A DNA stretch of 64,000 bases from contig NZ_PSTQ01000003.1 in assembly GCF_002931075.1 (NCBI RefSeq), positions 310,001 to 374,000 on the forward strand, in the 5' to 3' direction. This DNA comes from Pseudoclavibacter sp. AY1F1 (GTDB lineage: Bacteria > Actinomycetota > Actinomycetes > Actinomycetales > Microbacteriaceae). Positions 16,737 to 27,436 of the stretch are shown here, in pieces (position 1 is the stretch's first letter; every line of letters begins with the position of its first letter). The notes beneath the pieces were generated by a model. The model did no database searches and was not told the origin of the DNA. It worked only from the letters and a program-made list of their open reading frames with translations. Both the position numbers and the translations under genes were made by a program.

Positions 16737-18053
16737 TTACTTACCGACGAAGATGCCGTTGCGCTTCTTGGCCGCAAGGTAGAGGAGCACGCTAATTGCG
16801 CACAGGATGGCGATGTAGACCGGGAACATCCAGAACATTCCCTCGCCCTGCAGCCACAGCAGCAGATACGAAGCGGTGCCGCCGAAGAGCGCAACCCCGA
16901 AGCCGTAGCCGAGGCCGAGGCCTGTGCCGCGGATGTGCTGGGGCAACAGCGAGTTGGAGATCGTGACGAAGATCGTCATGTTGAGGAGCAGGACAATTGC
17001 GCCACCGAACATAACGCCGGCGAAGGTTCCGATGCCGGGCTCGGTGTACAGCAGCGACAAGAAGATCGTTGGAATTGCCAAGACGCGAGCAACGACGAAG
17101 ACTCTCGACAACGCGAACCGGTCAAGAACCTTGCTGAGGAACAGTGCACCGAGCGTCATGAAGATGCCGAAGCCGGTGGTGATGCCGAACACTGCAGCTG
17201 GGTCTTCCTGGAAGGCAGCGCGCGCAAGGTTGGGGAGGCCGGCGATCCACGTGTAGTTGTACGCCTGAATTGCACCGACGATGAAGACGGTGGCGAGAAC
17301 ACTCAGCCAGTATTTGCGTACGTCGCCCCATACCGAGGGAAGCTGCTTCTTCTCATCCTTTGCGTCGCGTGCCGCAGCGACGTCGAGGGTCTCGGGAAGT
17401 GTAGAGCGCAGCCGCAACACGATGAGACCAAACAAGCCGCCGATAATAAACGGGATGCGCCAGCCCCATTCGGCGAGGTTGTCACCCGTGAGCAGCTGTG
17501 TGAGGAAGAAGATCGACAACGGCGCCAAGAGGTTTCCGAGGTTGTTGAAGAACCCGAAGAAGCCGGAGACATAACCCGGGCGGTTCGGAACCAGCTCAAG
17601 CGCATAGGCGGTTCCGAGGGGCGCTTCGACACCGGCGGACAGTCCCTGCAGCAGGCGCATGGCGACAACAAGGATCGGTGCGGCAACACCAATCGTCTCG
17701 TAACCCGGCAGGATGCCGATGACGAGACTCCCGAACGCAACGGCTGCGATGGCGAAGATCATGATCTTGCGGCGGCCCAGGCGGTCAGCGATCGATCCGA
17801 AGATGACGCCGCCCAGTGGGCGAGCAACGAAACCAACGGCGAAGACGGCAAGCGCATTCAGTGTCGATGCGAGTTCGCTGTCGGCAGGGAAGAAGTGGGC
17901 TCCCAGGTAGGACGAGAGGAGGCCGAAGATGGCCCAGTCGTACCATTCGAGGGCGTGGCCCCAGCTGAGCGCGCGAAGGTTCTTACGCTCTGTTTTGTTG
18001 GCTTTGCCCGTCAACTGTGTTGACTCGGGCGCTGCGACGTCTTGTGCGCTCAT
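16737..18053 (-). CDS. MFS transporter, metabolite:H+ symporter (MHS) family
   Basis: A 438-residue, 12-helix major facilitator protein. It has the MHS hallmarks: a long basic N-terminal tail leading into ALSWGHALEWYDWAIFG, then the loop motif GSIADRLGRRKIM, RLLQGLSAGVEAPLG and WGWRIPF. Relatives import dicarboxylates, shikimate, proline or betaine with protons. As the first gene of the - strand nucleoside set, it may import the nucleoside, riboside or acid sugar. GCAAAGGAGCTCC precedes its ATG. A perfect 12-bp palindrome related to the operator at 7421 lies 78 bp upstream. Substrate unknown. Confidence 0.9.
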   Translation of the reverse strand: MSAQDVAAPESTQLTGKANKTERKNLRALSWGHALEWYDWAIFGLLSSYLGAHFFPADSELASTLNALAVFAVGFVARPLGGVIFGSIADRLGRRKIMIFAIAAVAFGSLVIGILPGYETIGVAAPILVVAMRLLQGLSAGVEAPLGTAYALELVPNRPGYVSGFFGFFNNLGNLLAPLSIFFLTQLLTGDNLAEWGWRIPFIIGGLFGLIVLRLRSTLPETLDVAAARDAKDEKKQLPSVWGDVRKYWLSVLATVFIVGAIQAYNYTWIAGLPNLARAAFQEDPAAVFGITTGFGIFMTLGALFLSKVLDRFALSRVFVVARVLAIPTIFLSLLYTEPGIGTFAGVMFGGAIVLLLNMTIFVTISNSLLPQHIRGTGLGLGYGFGVALFGGTASYLLLWLQGEGMFWMFPVYIAILCAISVLLYLAAKKRNGIFVGK

Positions 18054-18130
18054 GGAGCTCCTTTGCTCAACTTTCCCGGAGGATCGTCCTCAAGATCTGA
18101 GACGCCTCGGGGCGGGCGCCAGATCTGATC

Positions 18131-18142
18131 ATACTATAGTAT
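18131..18142 (-). promoter_or_regulatory. ATACTATAGTAT palindrome upstream of the transporter (candidate GntR operator)
   Basis: A perfect 12-bp palindrome. Ten of its bases (ATACTATAGT) also occur across the left arm and spacer of the operator at 7421-7453. The TATACT/TATAGT within it could act as a -10 element for the leftward transporter gene. Shared control by the GntR protein at 6723 is inferred. Confidence 0.6.
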
Positions 18143-18216
18143 AGCGCGCAGTGCTCGTGCGTATTGATTTTCCAATCGGGTTGCCGCGTGCTCTCGCCTT
18201 CCCGTCTGCATGAATT

Positions 18217-18278
18217 CGGGATGGGTTCCTCATCTCGGGATGGGGAGCAACCCATGCGGAGACGAGGAACCCATCCCG
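18217..18278. repeat. intergenic hairpin repeat, GATGGGTT...AACCCATC family
   Basis: The 20-bp arms 18217-18236 and 18259-18278 pair with one mismatch, and the 22-base loop contains a further ATGGGG/CAACCCAT pairing. It lies just downstream of the APC permease stop on the - strand, where it could terminate transcription. Two related hairpins occur at 54943-55095. Confidence 0.75.
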
Positions 18279-18294
18279 AGAGCGGCGTGCGGGC

Positions 18295-19815
18295 TCAGAG
18301 GACGCGCTCGCCTGGAACGGCGGCCCCGTCTGGCAGTACGACGGCCACCGTGCCCGTGCCGATGCGTTCGTAGACGCCGGGGTTCTTGCGGCGCAGGCCT
18401 ACGGCCCAGAGGGTGGCGGCGATCGCGGGGACAAGCACGACGGCGGGCAGGATGAACGTCGTCGGAGTCGATTCGGTCTGCCCGAGCAGCACATCCCAGT
18501 TCAGGAGGATGAGCACCCACACGGTCCCGAGACCGAGGAGCGCCAGTGCTGGCGCCACGAGCCGGGAGATGACACCGACGTCACGCGGGTCCTTTCGGAA
18601 GTAGCCGATGACCGCGAGCGAGGTGAGGAGCATCAGCAGTACGAGCCCGAATGCGCCGAGGTTGGTGAGCCATGTGAAAAGGGTGAGGACGGCGAACGGT
18701 CCGTTGGCGGGATCCCAGCCGAGCTCGCCGATCGCGAACGCCGCGATCACGACGACGGCGGTGACGGTCTGCGCGATCGACGCGACCCAGGGCGTCACGC
18801 CGTCGCGCACGCGTGCGAGCGGCGCGGGCAGGATGCTCTCGCGGGCGAGCGCGAAGCTATACCGGGCGACGGCGTTGTGGAAGCTGATGAGTGCCGCGAA
18901 GAGGCTCGTGATGAACAGCAGCGACATGATGTCGACCCACAGCGTGCCGAGATGCTCGGCGACGAACGTGAAGAACAGGGGAGGGCCTGCCTCCTCCGGG
19001 CTGATGCCTCCGGGGGAGACGAGCCGATCCGGGCCGATCGCGAGGGCGAGTGCCCAGGTCGAGAACGCGTAGAAGATGCCGATGACGGCGACCGCGAGGA
19101 ACGTCGCGCGAGGGATCGTGCGCTTCGGGTCCTTCGATTCCTCGCTGTAGATCGCCGCGGACTCGAAGCCCATGAACGCCGCGATGCCGAACGCGAGCAC
19201 TGCGCCGATGCCAGGAACGAACAGTGACGAGGGCTCGAGCGGGGCGGAGCTGACGCCTTCCGGGGCCTGGGCGAACGCAACGACGTCGAAGACGATCACG
19301 ACGAGGAACTCGAGCACAACCAGCACGGCGATGACCTTCGCCGAGAAGTCCACGCGGTTCACGCCAAGCACCGCGATGAGGGCGATGCAGACGAGCACCC
19401 ACACCCACCAGGGGATGTCGGCGCCGGTCTTCTCGGCGACAAACGCCGACACCTGGAAACCGAACATCCCGTAGATGCCGATCTGCATGGCGTTATAGGA
19501 GATGAGCGCGACGATCGACCCGCCGACCCCGACGGGGCGGCCGAGTCCCTGGGCAATGTAGGCGTAGAAGGCTCCCGCGTTCGAGATGAAGCGGCTCATG
19601 GCCGAGTACCCGATCGCGAAGATGGCGAGGATCGCCGCCAGGACGACGTAGCCCAGGGGGATGCCGAGGACCTGGGTGACGGAGAAGGCGCTCGTCGCGC
19701 CACCGGCCACGACCGTGAGCGGCGCTGACGCCGCGATGATGAGGAACGCCACAGACAGCACGCCGAGACGACGTTGTCCCGGCTGCTCGAGCGTTGCTGA
19801 GGAGAGTTGAGTCAT
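18295..19815 (-). CDS. APC-superfamily amino acid/amine permease
   Basis: A 506-residue permease with about 12 transmembrane helices. N-terminal FLIIAASAPLTVVAGG and later AAFMGFESAAIYSEESKDP are the conserved APC helix 1 and helix 6 to loop signatures. It is divergent from the AraC-type regulator gene. Beyond that regulator lies an operon for an amine/amino acid oxidase, an ornithine-cyclodeaminase-like protein and an aldehyde dehydrogenase, so it probably imports their substrate. The hydrophilic C-terminal tail is about 30 residues. Family is certain; substrate inferred. Confidence 0.92.
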   Translation of the reverse strand: MTQLSSATLEQPGQRRLGVLSVAFLIIAASAPLTVVAGGATSAFSVTQVLGIPLGYVVLAAILAIFAIGYSAMSRFISNAGAFYAYIAQGLGRPVGVGGSIVALISYNAMQIGIYGMFGFQVSAFVAEKTGADIPWWVWVLVCIALIAVLGVNRVDFSAKVIAVLVVLEFLVVIVFDVVAFAQAPEGVSSAPLEPSSLFVPGIGAVLAFGIAAFMGFESAAIYSEESKDPKRTIPRATFLAVAVIGIFYAFSTWALALAIGPDRLVSPGGISPEEAGPPLFFTFVAEHLGTLWVDIMSLLFITSLFAALISFHNAVARYSFALARESILPAPLARVRDGVTPWVASIAQTVTAVVVIAAFAIGELGWDPANGPFAVLTLFTWLTNLGAFGLVLLMLLTSLAVIGYFRKDPRDVGVISRLVAPALALLGLGTVWVLILLNWDVLLGQTESTPTTFILPAVVLVPAIAATLWAVGLRRKNPGVYERIGTGTVAVVLPDGAAVPGERVL

Positions 19816-19976
19816 GAGCCAATCGTGCGCGGCCCGCGGGCGGGGCTCTTGACCGACCGGGAACGATGCTTGTCGCCCTGCGCAGAGCGCGCATCCCTTG
19901 GAACCCGGGGCTCCGTCGGGTATAGTTCGAGAGTAATCGTATACAATGCTGTGCCGATTCGACCATTGAGGCTCCC

Positions 19977-20900
19977 ATGCAACATCTCGACATCACGGGC
20001 TTTCGGACTGCCGTGAACGAGTCCTTCGTTCCGCTCCGAGTCACGAGCGACCACGCGGATGACTTCGTGGGCGCCCTCGACGAAGAGCGGTTCGGCGACC
20101 TCCACCTCACCAGGGTGCAGGCCGGTAGCCACGCCGTCGAGCGCACTCCCGAGCTGATCAGCGCCGCGTCGCGCTCCTACTTCAAGCTCAGCATGATGGT
20201 CGCAGGGTCCGCGCTCCTCGCGCAGGACGGCCGCGAGACCGTGCTCCGGCCGGGCGACCTCGCCATCTACGACACGGGACGCCCGTACACGCTGCTGTTC
20301 GAGGAACGCTTCCAGACTCTGGTCGTGATGTTCCCGCGCGAGCTCATGAGCATCCCCGTCGGTCAGATCGCCGACCTCACCGCGGTACGACTCGACCCCG
20401 ACAAGGGCCTGACCCCGGTCGCCTCGGCGTTCTTCACCCAGTTGGCGGCGCAGCACGTGCCGCTGGCCGGGTCGAGCGGCACCCGTCTCGCGCAGAGCGC
20501 GGTCGACCTCGTCTCCGCGCTCTACGCGCAGGAGCTCGGAACTTCCGTATCCCGCCCCGACGCGCACACGGACCTCGTCCAGCGCATCATGGCGTTCATC
20601 GACGACAGGCTCGACGACGCAGCCCTCGACCCGGCCGGAATCGCGGCCGCCCACTTCATCTCGACCCGCCACCTGCACGGACTCTTCCACGAGCAGGAGA
20701 CGACGGTGTCGACGTGGATACGGGCGCGAAGGCTCGAGCGCTGTCGCCGGGACCTCGCCGACACCGGCTTGGCCGCGCACTCGGTGAGCGACATCTCCAT
20801 GCGCTGGGGCTTCGTCAACGCCGCCCACTTCAGTCGAGCGTTCAAGGCGCGGTTCGGCATCTCGCCGAGCGCCTTCCGAGCGGAGCGCGCGAGGAGCTGA
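19977..20900 (+). CDS. AraC/XylS-family regulator
   Basis: A 307-residue protein with an N-terminal AraC-binding-like cupin domain (RPGDLAIYDTGRPYTLLF near residues 90-110) and two C-terminal helix-turn-helix motifs (residues about 205-305, including PAGIAAAHFISTRHLHGLF and WGFVNAAHFSRAFKARFGI). It is transcribed away from the permease and towards the oxidase operon, and probably activates both on sensing the amine. Upstream, TATACAAT at 19940 is a plausible -10 element. Its stop codon lies inside a hairpin shared with the convergent oxidase gene. Confidence 0.9.
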   Translation: MQHLDITGFRTAVNESFVPLRVTSDHADDFVGALDEERFGDLHLTRVQAGSHAVERTPELISAASRSYFKLSMMVAGSALLAQDGRETVLRPGDLAIYDTGRPYTLLFEERFQTLVVMFPRELMSIPVGQIADLTAVRLDPDKGLTPVASAFFTQLAAQHVPLAGSSGTRLAQSAVDLVSALYAQELGTSVSRPDAHTDLVQRIMAFIDDRLDDAALDPAGIAAAHFISTRHLHGLFHEQETTVSTWIRARRLERCRRDLADTGLAAHSVSDISMRWGFVNAAHFSRAFKARFGISPSAFRAERARS

Positions 20901-20917
20901 GCCCAGCCGGGCTCAGC
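20896..20917. terminator. bidirectional terminator between araC-type and oxidase genes
   Basis: The 9-bp arms GCTGAGCCC (20896-20904) and GGGCTCAGC (20909-20917) surround the loop AGCC. The left arm includes the regulator's stop codon, and the convergent oxidase gene ends 13 bp beyond. Confidence 0.75.
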
Positions 20918-20929
20918 ATCCGGTCGCCG

Positions 20930-22102
20930 TCAGTGTCCGCCGCCCGTGTACGGGCCGAGTGCGTCCAGGCGCTCGAGGTGGCTCGCCAAGGCGAATCTCT
21001 CGTCGATCCCGTCGCGTGTGCCATCCACGGCGAGCTGCGCCGCCCACTTGCCAAGCACCGGGGCGAACTTGAACCCGTGACCGGAGAGCCCCGCGAGCAC
21101 GGCCAGGCGGCCGGAGTCGCTCAGGTCGACGACCGGCAAACGGTCGGGCGTGTACGCGCAGTGGTGCACGCTCGATCGCACCGGCTCCGGGTTGAGGGCT
21201 GGGAAGAACTCCTTCGCCTGCTGCCCGATCTTCACGAGCTCGTCGCGCGTGTACGCCGTCGGAACCTCGGACACGTCACGGAACACCGGCCAGGTCGGGT
21301 TCGAGCACGCCTTCACGCTGTACCCATCGAGGCTCGGGGCGCCGAAGAAGTGCACAGGGCCGATGTCACGCAGGAACGCGGGGAAGCGGTCGGGCAGGAA
21401 CGCGTCGATGCTGTCCGGCATGAACCAGGTGAGACCGAGCACCTGCAGGCGGAGGAGACGGTCGAGGTCAGGGTGGATGCGGCCAGACCACGACCCGGAT
21501 GCGACGATCACGCGGTCCGCGCGGATGGCCTCGCCCGGCGTGCGCACAACAACGGCACCGCGCTCTTCCTCGATGGCCAGCACGCGCGTGTTGAACCGCA
21601 GCTCGGCGCCCCGCTCCTCCGCCAGGCGGAGCGCGGACAGGACGCTCACCTCCGACCGGATGCCTCCGCCGTACTCGTCGAGCACGCCGATGTCGCCGTC
21701 GTGGATGCGGTGCTGCGGGAACGCCGCACGCAGCTCATCGGTGTCGTAGCGTCGGTGCGGCAGGTCGAACTCGTCGATGGTCTCGAGCGTGGTCCGCATC
21801 TCGATGCGGTCCGCCTGCGCGATCGAGAGCGCACCGACCTCGAGGTAGAGCTCACGGCCAGCTTCCCGCTCCAGCTCGCGCCACAGCTCGCGCGACTCGA
21901 GCAGCATCGGCACGTAGAGGCCACCCTCGTGGTAGGCGGTGCGGAAGACCCTCGACTCCCCGGCGTAGGAGCCGTGCTGGTGCACCCTCCCGTACTGCTC
22001 GATACCGATGATGCGCACGTCGTCGCGCTTGGAGAGCTGCCAGGCCGCCATCGCGCCGACGGCTCCGAGACCGACGATGACAACCGTTGGGGGAGATGAC
22101 AT
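20930..22102 (-). CDS. monomeric sarcosine oxidase/N-methyltryptophan oxidase-family flavoenzyme
   Basis: A 390-residue FAD-dependent amine oxidase, the usual length of monomeric sarcosine oxidase. The dinucleotide motif GLGAVG is at residues 11-16. Cys315 (VHHCAYTPDR) falls at the position of the covalent flavin Cys of that enzyme, and GLSGHGFKFAPVLG closes the FAD site. It should oxidise a secondary or primary amine or amino acid to an imine with oxygen. The aldehyde dehydrogenase and the cyclodeaminase-like gene upstream on the same strand fit a degradation pathway. The ATG giving MSSPPTVVIVG is preferred; a longer frame adds unrelated Arg-rich sequence. Confidence 0.88.
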   Translation of the reverse strand: MSSPPTVVIVGLGAVGAMAAWQLSKRDDVRIIGIEQYGRVHQHGSYAGESRVFRTAYHEGGLYVPMLLESRELWRELEREAGRELYLEVGALSIAQADRIEMRTTLETIDEFDLPHRRYDTDELRAAFPQHRIHDGDIGVLDEYGGGIRSEVSVLSALRLAEERGAELRFNTRVLAIEEERGAVVVRTPGEAIRADRVIVASGSWSGRIHPDLDRLLRLQVLGLTWFMPDSIDAFLPDRFPAFLRDIGPVHFFGAPSLDGYSVKACSNPTWPVFRDVSEVPTAYTRDELVKIGQQAKEFFPALNPEPVRSSVHHCAYTPDRLPVVDLSDSGRLAVLAGLSGHGFKFAPVLGKWAAQLAVDGTRDGIDERFALASHLERLDALGPYTGGGH

Positions 22103-22160
22103 GAGGTTCGTTCCTATTCTTCCGAAGTGAGGCTTGGGCTGGAGTCGACGCGGTGTGCAG

Positions 22161-23297
22161 CTATGCGAGCGCCGGCGTCTCCCAGAGGTTGAGGGTCTGC
22201 CCGATGCCACGCTCGACCGCGTTGCGGTAGACGACCGTGCCCCAGGCGACGTCTTCGACCGGCATCCCGCCGACCGAGAAGAGGATCACCTCCTCGTCGT
22301 CGCGGCGCCCCGCCGCTCGTCCGGCCATGATGCTCGGGAGGTTCTCGAGCACCGCATCGTCGACCGTGCCTTCCGCGATCCGATCGAGCAGGTACATGCC
22401 GTGCAGACCGATGCGCTCGTGCGCGGGGCTGGGCACTTCCGCGTGCCAGGCCTCGTAGAGCCCCCGGTAGTCGGCGATATGGCGGGCGGCGTCGAGCAGC
22501 CCGTCCCCGATCATGATGTCCGCCGGCAGGCTCACGAACGCGCCCGGCTTGAGCCACTCACGTTCGAGCCTGACGTAGTTCTCGGACCCGGCGGGCGTCG
22601 TCGGCGCGATGGAGACGAGGTCGCTGTCACGCACTGCCTCCTCGATGGAGTCGACGAGTTGGATGTTCGTGAACTGCGGCAGTTCCGTCCGAACCCAGTC
22701 GGCGTACGCATCCATGCTGCCGCGACTCCGCCCGGCGATCTTGAGGGTGTCGAGGCCCGGACGCACAGCCGCGAACGCCTCGAGGGTTGTGCGGTTCATG
22801 ACGCCGGGGGCGACGATTCCGACACTGCGCGCATCCGCTCTCGCAAGATGGCGTGCGCCGACCCCGGGGATCGCGCCGGTGCGGTACGCGCTGAGCAGGT
22901 TCGCCGACATGTACGCGAGAGGCGCCCCGGTGTCCTTATCGCACAGCGTGAACATGAGCACGGAGCGGGGGAGTCCGCGCTCACGGTTGGCGAGGTTGGA
23001 GCCGTAGAACTTGCAGCCGGCGGTCTGGAAGGACCCGCCGAGGTAGGCCGGCATCGCCATGAAGCGTCGGTGCGCGCCATCGAGCGGCATGCCGTCGTGC
23101 GGCGACTCCCGGGGGAAGGTCACCATGGCGCCGTGCGAGTTCGCGTCGGGGCCGGCCATCCGGTAGTCGCCGGCGTCGACGAGTCGGAGGGTCTCCTCCA
23201 TCGCGTCGACGCAGGCTGGCATGTCGGTGACTCCGGCCGCGATCATGTCCGGCTCGGAGAGGAAGCGAAAGTCGATCCGCGGAGTGAAATCGGTCAT
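22161..23297 (-). CDS. ornithine cyclodeaminase/mu-crystallin-family protein
   Basis: A 378-residue protein with the family order of blocks: MPAYLGGSFQTAGCKFYGSN, then LSAYRTGAIPGVGARHLA and a Rossmann region beginning SVGIVAPGVMNRTTLEAF. The normal dinucleotide signature GxGxQA reads APGVMN here, so the cofactor or reaction may differ from cyclodeamination. Some actinobacterial homologues next to amine oxidases carry the name tyramine oxidase subunit B; that name comes from memory of annotations and is not proven here. It lies between the flavin oxidase (58 bp away) and the aldehyde dehydrogenase (8 bp away) in one operon. Confidence 0.82.
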   Translation of the reverse strand: MTDFTPRIDFRFLSEPDMIAAGVTDMPACVDAMEETLRLVDAGDYRMAGPDANSHGAMVTFPRESPHDGMPLDGAHRRFMAMPAYLGGSFQTAGCKFYGSNLANRERGLPRSVLMFTLCDKDTGAPLAYMSANLLSAYRTGAIPGVGARHLARADARSVGIVAPGVMNRTTLEAFAAVRPGLDTLKIAGRSRGSMDAYADWVRTELPQFTNIQLVDSIEEAVRDSDLVSIAPTTPAGSENYVRLEREWLKPGAFVSLPADIMIGDGLLDAARHIADYRGLYEAWHAEVPSPAHERIGLHGMYLLDRIAEGTVDDAVLENLPSIMAGRAAGRRDDEEVILFSVGGMPVEDVAWGTVVYRNAVERGIGQTLNLWETPALA

Positions 23298-23305
23298 GTG
23301 CTGCC

Positions 23306-24745
23306 CTAGCCGCTGATGACCTGGGGGACGGACACGTGCTTGAGCCCCTCGACGCCGAACTCCAGGCCGTAGCCTGAAGACTTCACGCCACCGAACGGTA
23401 TCTGCGGATGCAACCCCCCGTGCCCGTTGATCCAGACCGTTCCGGCCTGCAGCCGACCCGCGACGGCAAGTGCCTCGTCTCGGTCTCCCCAGACGGATGC
23501 GCCAAGTCCGACGTCGAGTCGGTTCGCGTTCCGCACGGCCTCGTCGAGGTCGCTGTAGCGGATGATCGGGAGCGTGGGCCCGAACTGCTCCTCGTCGACG
23601 ATGGCCGCGCCGTCTTTGACGTCGGCGACGAGCGTGACGGGGTAGAAGAGCTCACCGAGCTCGCTCGCCGGTGCGCCGCCCGTGACGATTCGTGCGCCGC
23701 CAGCGCGAGCGTCCTCGACAAGCCTCGCGACGATGTCGAACTGGTCCTTGTTCTGCAGCGGGCCGAGGACATTCTGCTCGTCGAGCCCATTGCCCATCGG
23801 CATCCGCGCTGTCACGTCGGCAAGCGCGTCGACGACCGCGTCGTACAGCGAATCGTGCACGTACAGGCGCTTGAGGGCGGCGCAGGTCTGCCCCGTGTTG
23901 ATGAAGGCCCCCCAGAAGAGGCCCTCGGCGATTGCGGCGGGGTCGGCGCTCGGCAAGACGATGCCGGCGTCGTTGCCGCCGAGCTCCAAGGTGAGCCGGG
24001 CGAGGTTCGACGCGGAGCTCTCCACGATCTTGCGGCCGGTGGGGGTCGAGCCCGTGAACATGACCTTGCCGACGGCGGGATGCGCGGCCAGCGTCGACGA
24101 GACCCCGCGCTCGCCGCAGATGCCGATGAGCACATCCGCCGGCAGCACCTCGTTCAGGATCGACAGCATCGTGAGCACGCTCAGGGCCGTGTTGCCGCTT
24201 GGCTTCACGATGACCGAGTTGCCCATTCGGAGCGACGGAGCGATCTGCCAGATCGTGATCATGAGGGGCCAGTTCCAGGGGCCGATGGCACCCACGAGCC
24301 CGATGGCACGGTAGTGGAGCGTGGCGTGACCCGACGCGTCGTCCACGACCGTCTCCGCCTCGAGGACCGTGTCGGCCGCGGAGCGCAGCCAGGTTGCGCA
24401 GGCCCCGACTTCGAAGCGCGCGTTCGGGCCGTTGAGCGGCTTCCCCTGCTCGCGGGAGAGGAGCCTCGCGAGCGGTTCGCTGTTCGCCTCGATGGCATCG
24501 GCGGCGGCGTGCAGCAGGCGGGAGCGCTCCCCGTGGCCGAGCGCCTCCCACGCCGGCTGGGCAGCAGTGGCGCGCTCGATCGCGGCCTCGAGGTCCGCGA
24601 CCGTGTGCTGCGGAACCCGGCCGATGGGCTCCCGCGTCGCCGCATCCACGGCCACGCGGCCCTGGCCCTCAGGCGCCTGAACTCCCGCGATGAGCGAGAA
24701 CTCGTCCGTGGCGAGCTCCGTGGCGAGCTGTGCGTTCTTGGTCAC
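23306..24745 (-). CDS. aldehyde dehydrogenase (NAD(P)-dependent)
   Basis: A full-length 479-residue aldehyde dehydrogenase. It has the cofactor/oxyanion segment GPWNWPL, the catalytic Glu in LELGGNDAG and the nucleophile Cys in NTGQTCAALKR. Asn replaces the common Lys/Ser after ELGG, as in betaine- or vanillin-type subfamilies. It starts at GTG and is the first gene of a three-gene operon with the cyclodeaminase-like protein and flavin amine oxidase, so it probably oxidises the aldehyde from amine oxidation. The substrate is not determined. Confidence 0.9.
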   Translation of the reverse strand: MTKNAQLATELATDEFSLIAGVQAPEGQGRVAVDAATREPIGRVPQHTVADLEAAIERATAAQPAWEALGHGERSRLLHAAADAIEANSEPLARLLSREQGKPLNGPNARFEVGACATWLRSAADTVLEAETVVDDASGHATLHYRAIGLVGAIGPWNWPLMITIWQIAPSLRMGNSVIVKPSGNTALSVLTMLSILNEVLPADVLIGICGERGVSSTLAAHPAVGKVMFTGSTPTGRKIVESSASNLARLTLELGGNDAGIVLPSADPAAIAEGLFWGAFINTGQTCAALKRLYVHDSLYDAVVDALADVTARMPMGNGLDEQNVLGPLQNKDQFDIVARLVEDARAGGARIVTGGAPASELGELFYPVTLVADVKDGAAIVDEEQFGPTLPIIRYSDLDEAVRNANRLDVGLGASVWGDRDEALAVAGRLQAGTVWINGHGGLHPQIPFGGVKSSGYGLEFGVEGLKHVSVPQVISG

Positions 24746-24882
24746 GATGCCTCCGTGTGGTCGGGCCCGACTCCGTCAGCGGGCACTCCCTCCATGGTGC
24801 TTTCGGGGCGAGGATCGGTCTTGCCGCTGCGTGCACGTGGCATGACTGCGCGCGAACATTCGCGGCGCGGGCGAGGCGAAGC

Positions 24883-26928
<2,046 letters not shown>

Positions 26929-27118
26929 CGAGGGACCTTCCAGTTACAGGGGGGAGACGGGGCCTGGGTCGAGGTCCCCGCCGATGACAGTAAGCCAGGC
27001 ATGTTGCTGACCCACCGACGTTCTCCCAGGTACGGCGGCCGCCTCATCCACGGGCATCATCCTTCTCCCAGCAGACAGGGTCAGGCTTCGGGTCTGTCGA
27101 CCAACCGGAGGAACCACC

Positions 27119-27421
27119 ATGAAGGCAACTGTCAACGGAAGCGTCATCGCCGAAGCCCCCGAGTCGGAGCTCGTCGGCATCGAGGGCAACCATTACTTCC
27201 CGCCGTCGTCGCTGAACGCCTCGTCCTTCACGAAGAGCGACACGCAATACACCTGCCCGTGGAAGGGGCACGCCCAGTACTGGGACGTCGTCGTCGACGG
27301 TGAGACGCATCGCGACGCCGCCTGGAGCTACCCCGAACCGTTCGATGGATCGACCGAACGGGTCGGCCACGACTTCGCCGGCTACGTCGCCTTCGACAAG
27401 GCGCAGGTCAGCCTCGGCTGA
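27119..27421 (+). CDS. DUF427-domain protein
   Basis: A 100-residue cytosolic protein matching the DUF427 family: KATVNGSVIAEAP at the start, the central EGNHYFPPSSL, TQYTCPWKGHAQYWDV, and AWSYPEPFD near the C terminus. The family is widespread in actinobacteria and of unknown biochemical role. ACCGGAGGAACCACC gives a good ribosome binding site. It converges with a lipoprotein gene, and an overlapping hairpin covers both stops. Confidence 0.88.
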   Translation: MKATVNGSVIAEAPESELVGIEGNHYFPPSSLNASSFTKSDTQYTCPWKGHAQYWDVVVDGETHRDAAWSYPEPFDGSTERVGHDFAGYVAFDKAQVSLG

Positions 27422-27436
27422 GGCAGGCGCCTCAGC
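27417..27436. terminator. bidirectional hairpin covering both convergent stops
   Basis: The 8-bp arms GCTGAGGC (27417-27424) and GCCTCAGC (27429-27436) surround a 4-base loop. They contain the DUF427 stop and the last codons of the convergent lipoprotein gene. Confidence 0.7.

Noticed and set aside
16494-18023. 509-codon + strand frame opposite the MHS transporter
   Set aside because: Shadow of the transporter gene; low-complexity acidic sequence with no domain.
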